Shown piece by piece: positions 11,849-12,701 of a stretch of DNA of 12,701 nt (the first letter of the stretch is position 1; each line of letters opens with the position of its first letter). The DNA comes from an uncultured Ruminococcus sp. (lineage in GTDB: Bacteria > Bacillota > Clostridia > Oscillospirales > Ruminococcaceae), in contig URTF01000059.1 of the NCBI GenBank assembly GCA_900550695.1, forward strand, positions 1 to 12,701, given 5' to 3'. The notes under the pieces were generated by a model. That model was not told the DNA's origin. It worked only from the letters and a program-made list of their open reading frames with translations, and ran no database searches. A program made the position numbers and the translations under genes.

Positions 11849-12565
11849 ATGAATATTAAATCAAAAGCAAAAGCGTTTATCAAAGAGTATGGTTTAAATT
11901 CTTCAACAGTTATTTCATTTGAGGAGCTGCAAAAAGTAGCTGTAAAACTCGGCTACAAGGTTTACAGTCCGTATGGCTTGGACGACTGGGTTTTGATAGA
12001 ACTGAACGTTGTTGAGGTTTATCAAGCAAATTCGGCGTTCTGCTTTGCTGACGATGATGTTAGGTACATATTCATTCACCCCGACCTGCCGAACGAGATA
12101 GCGGCATCTTTGATGCTTCACGAACTGGCGCACATCTACCTCGGGCATCTGAAAAATTCTGCAACGGTCGTCGATTCAAACGAAGCCGAAGCAAAGCTGC
12201 TCGTTTCCTGCGCCTTAAAAGCAATTTTTGATAAAAGGGTGTTGTTTACCGCCTTAAACGGTGTATTGTGTGCTTTGACAGCAATAATGCTTGTTGTTAC
12301 GGTGCATAGTTCGCAAAGGCGAGAACCCATAGCAGAGGTTGATATGACAACGATATCAGCTATTACAAGCGTTACCAGTGATGAAATAAGCGCAGAACGG
12401 GACGAAAGCTCCGAGATTGTTGTTGTTACCAAGACAGGCGAGAAATATCACAAGCCTGACTGCTATCACGTTGTTGGAAGTGATGTTGCGGAACTGACAA
12501 TCGCCGAAGCTGAAGATGCAGGATATGAACCTTGTAAAGATTGTTTTCCTCAAAGCAATGAATAA
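11849..12565 (+). CDS. ImmA/IrrE-type metallopeptidase with membrane anchor and Cys/His-rich C-terminal domain
   Basis: A 238-residue protein. Residues 1-125 are an ImmA/IrrE domain: IFIHPDLPNEIAASLMLHELAHIYLGH contains HELAH (91-95) with H100, and NEAEAK (111-116) supplies a likely third zinc ligand. Family members cleave phage or mobile-element repressors. Unusually, a hydrophobic segment follows (about 132-152, LFTALNGVLCALTAIMLVVTV) preceded by Lys/Arg, suggesting one membrane crossing with the peptidase inside. A Ser/Thr/Glu-rich linker leads to a small outer domain, KTGEKYHKPDCYHVV...GYEPCKDC (about 194-232), with H201, C205, C229 and C232, like the Ada-type metal-binding tail seen on some secreted nucleases. 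ATG 11849 has CGGAGGA about 8 bases upstream. It lies 94 bases after the repressor, its presumed target, with its own promoter. Confidence 0.9.
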   Translation: MNIKSKAKAFIKEYGLNSSTVISFEELQKVAVKLGYKVYSPYGLDDWVLIELNVVEVYQANSAFCFADDDVRYIFIHPDLPNEIAASLMLHELAHIYLGHLKNSATVVDSNEAEAKLLVSCALKAIFDKRVLFTALNGVLCALTAIMLVVTVHSSQRREPIAEVDMTTISAITSVTSDEISAERDESSEIVVVTKTGEKYHKPDCYHVVGSDVAELTIAEAEDAGYEPCKDCFPQSNE

Positions 12566-12642
12566 ATACACCTATTTTCAATTCTACGGGGTCAAATTGG
12601 CGTTTTGCGAGTTTAAACGTTAAATTACCCTATAAAAATAAA
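12566..12642. other. Short AT-rich non-coding stretch after the ImmA-type gene
   Basis: No gene is visible. There is a GTTTAAAC palindrome near 12611 and CGTTT/AAACG short arms (12601-12619), plus GGGGT and ACCC tracts that do not pair convincingly. Attachment sites often lie just beyond this kind of gene or its integrase neighbour, but I see no direct repeat within the window that would show one. Confidence 0.4.
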
Positions 12643-12681
12643 AATGCCTTAAAACGGCATTTAAATTCGTTTTAAGGCATT
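12643..12681. terminator. Long bidirectional terminator-like hairpin
   Basis: AATGCCTTAAAACG (12643-12656) is perfectly complementary to CGTTTTAAGGCATT (12668-12681), an 11-base loop between. On the - strand the stem is followed by TTTATTTTTATA, a good T-rich tail; on the + strand by GTGTATTTTGTG, weaker. It probably ends the repressor-ImmA transcript and, more strongly, a leftward transcript entering from beyond the right edge. Confidence 0.75.
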
Positions 12682-12701
12682 GTGTATTTTGTGTACCAAA
12701 T

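Noticed and set aside
11829..11857. Divergent promoter from the mirrored TATAAT in the right arm of the 15-bp palindrome
   Set aside because: No -35-like sequence at a workable distance on that strand; the box is a by-product of the symmetry.
12566..12701. Phage attachment site at the right end
   Set aside because: No direct repeat, tRNA end or recombinase gene is visible in the window to support it.

Overview
The window is the lysogeny-control and early DNA-metabolism half of a temperate phage or prophage. The host is probably a low- to mid-GC Firmicute of the Ruminococcaceae/Oscillospiraceae type. The evidence is the strong AGGAGG-type ribosome sites, sigma-A-like promoters, some TTG/GTG starts, and the gene set: triple-HTH repressor, ImmA-type peptidase, Ant/KilA-C antirepressor, AAA ATPase, RecT-like protein, MBL protein and DUF6948-like protein. 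The host genus is an inference. No structural, lysis or integrase gene lies inside the window.

Right end (about 10,675-12,565, + strand): an AT-rich repressor gene with three HTH units, then an ImmA/IrrE-type metallopeptidase fused to a membrane segment and a Cys/His-rich tail. A perfect 15-bp inverted repeat between them carries the -10 box in one arm and the ribosome site in the other. A long bidirectional terminator-like hairpin closes the block.

Switch region (about 10,377-10,674): the leftward early promoter is a perfect TTGACA-17-TATAAT whose spacer is filled by one 16-bp operator. A second operator and an overlapping palindrome lie 40 bp away, on the presumed repressor promoter. In the leader of the leftward transcript a strong promoter faces the other way and ends in an intrinsic terminator, which predicts a ~79-nt antisense RNA.

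Left 10.4 kb (- strand): one tightly packed operon, many genes overlapping or a few bases apart. In order of transcription it encodes a small Cro-like regulator, an antirepressor, a two-HTH regulator, a small membrane protein, a Rad50/SbcC-like ATPase with zinc hook, a RecT-like protein, a metallo-beta-lactamase-fold protein, a SNF2-type helicase, a beta-class DNA methyltransferase, a DUF6948-like protein, a Gly-X repeat protein, an unknown acidic protein, a DNA polymerase III sliding clamp, SSB, and the start of a winged-helix replication-initiation-type protein cut by the window edge. In the only sizeable gap in this operon (8,747-8,837) a second perfect consensus promoter on the + strand is followed within 60 nt by an intrinsic terminator, predicting a ~58-nt RNA.

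The repressor is expected to silence the leftward operon. After induction (through ImmA or the antirepressor) the operon would supply recombination, remodelling, modification and replication proteins, with the phage bringing its own clamp and SSB. The least explained elements are the two predicted tiny + strand RNAs, the hairpin-gated membrane-bound ImmA, and the repeat protein.
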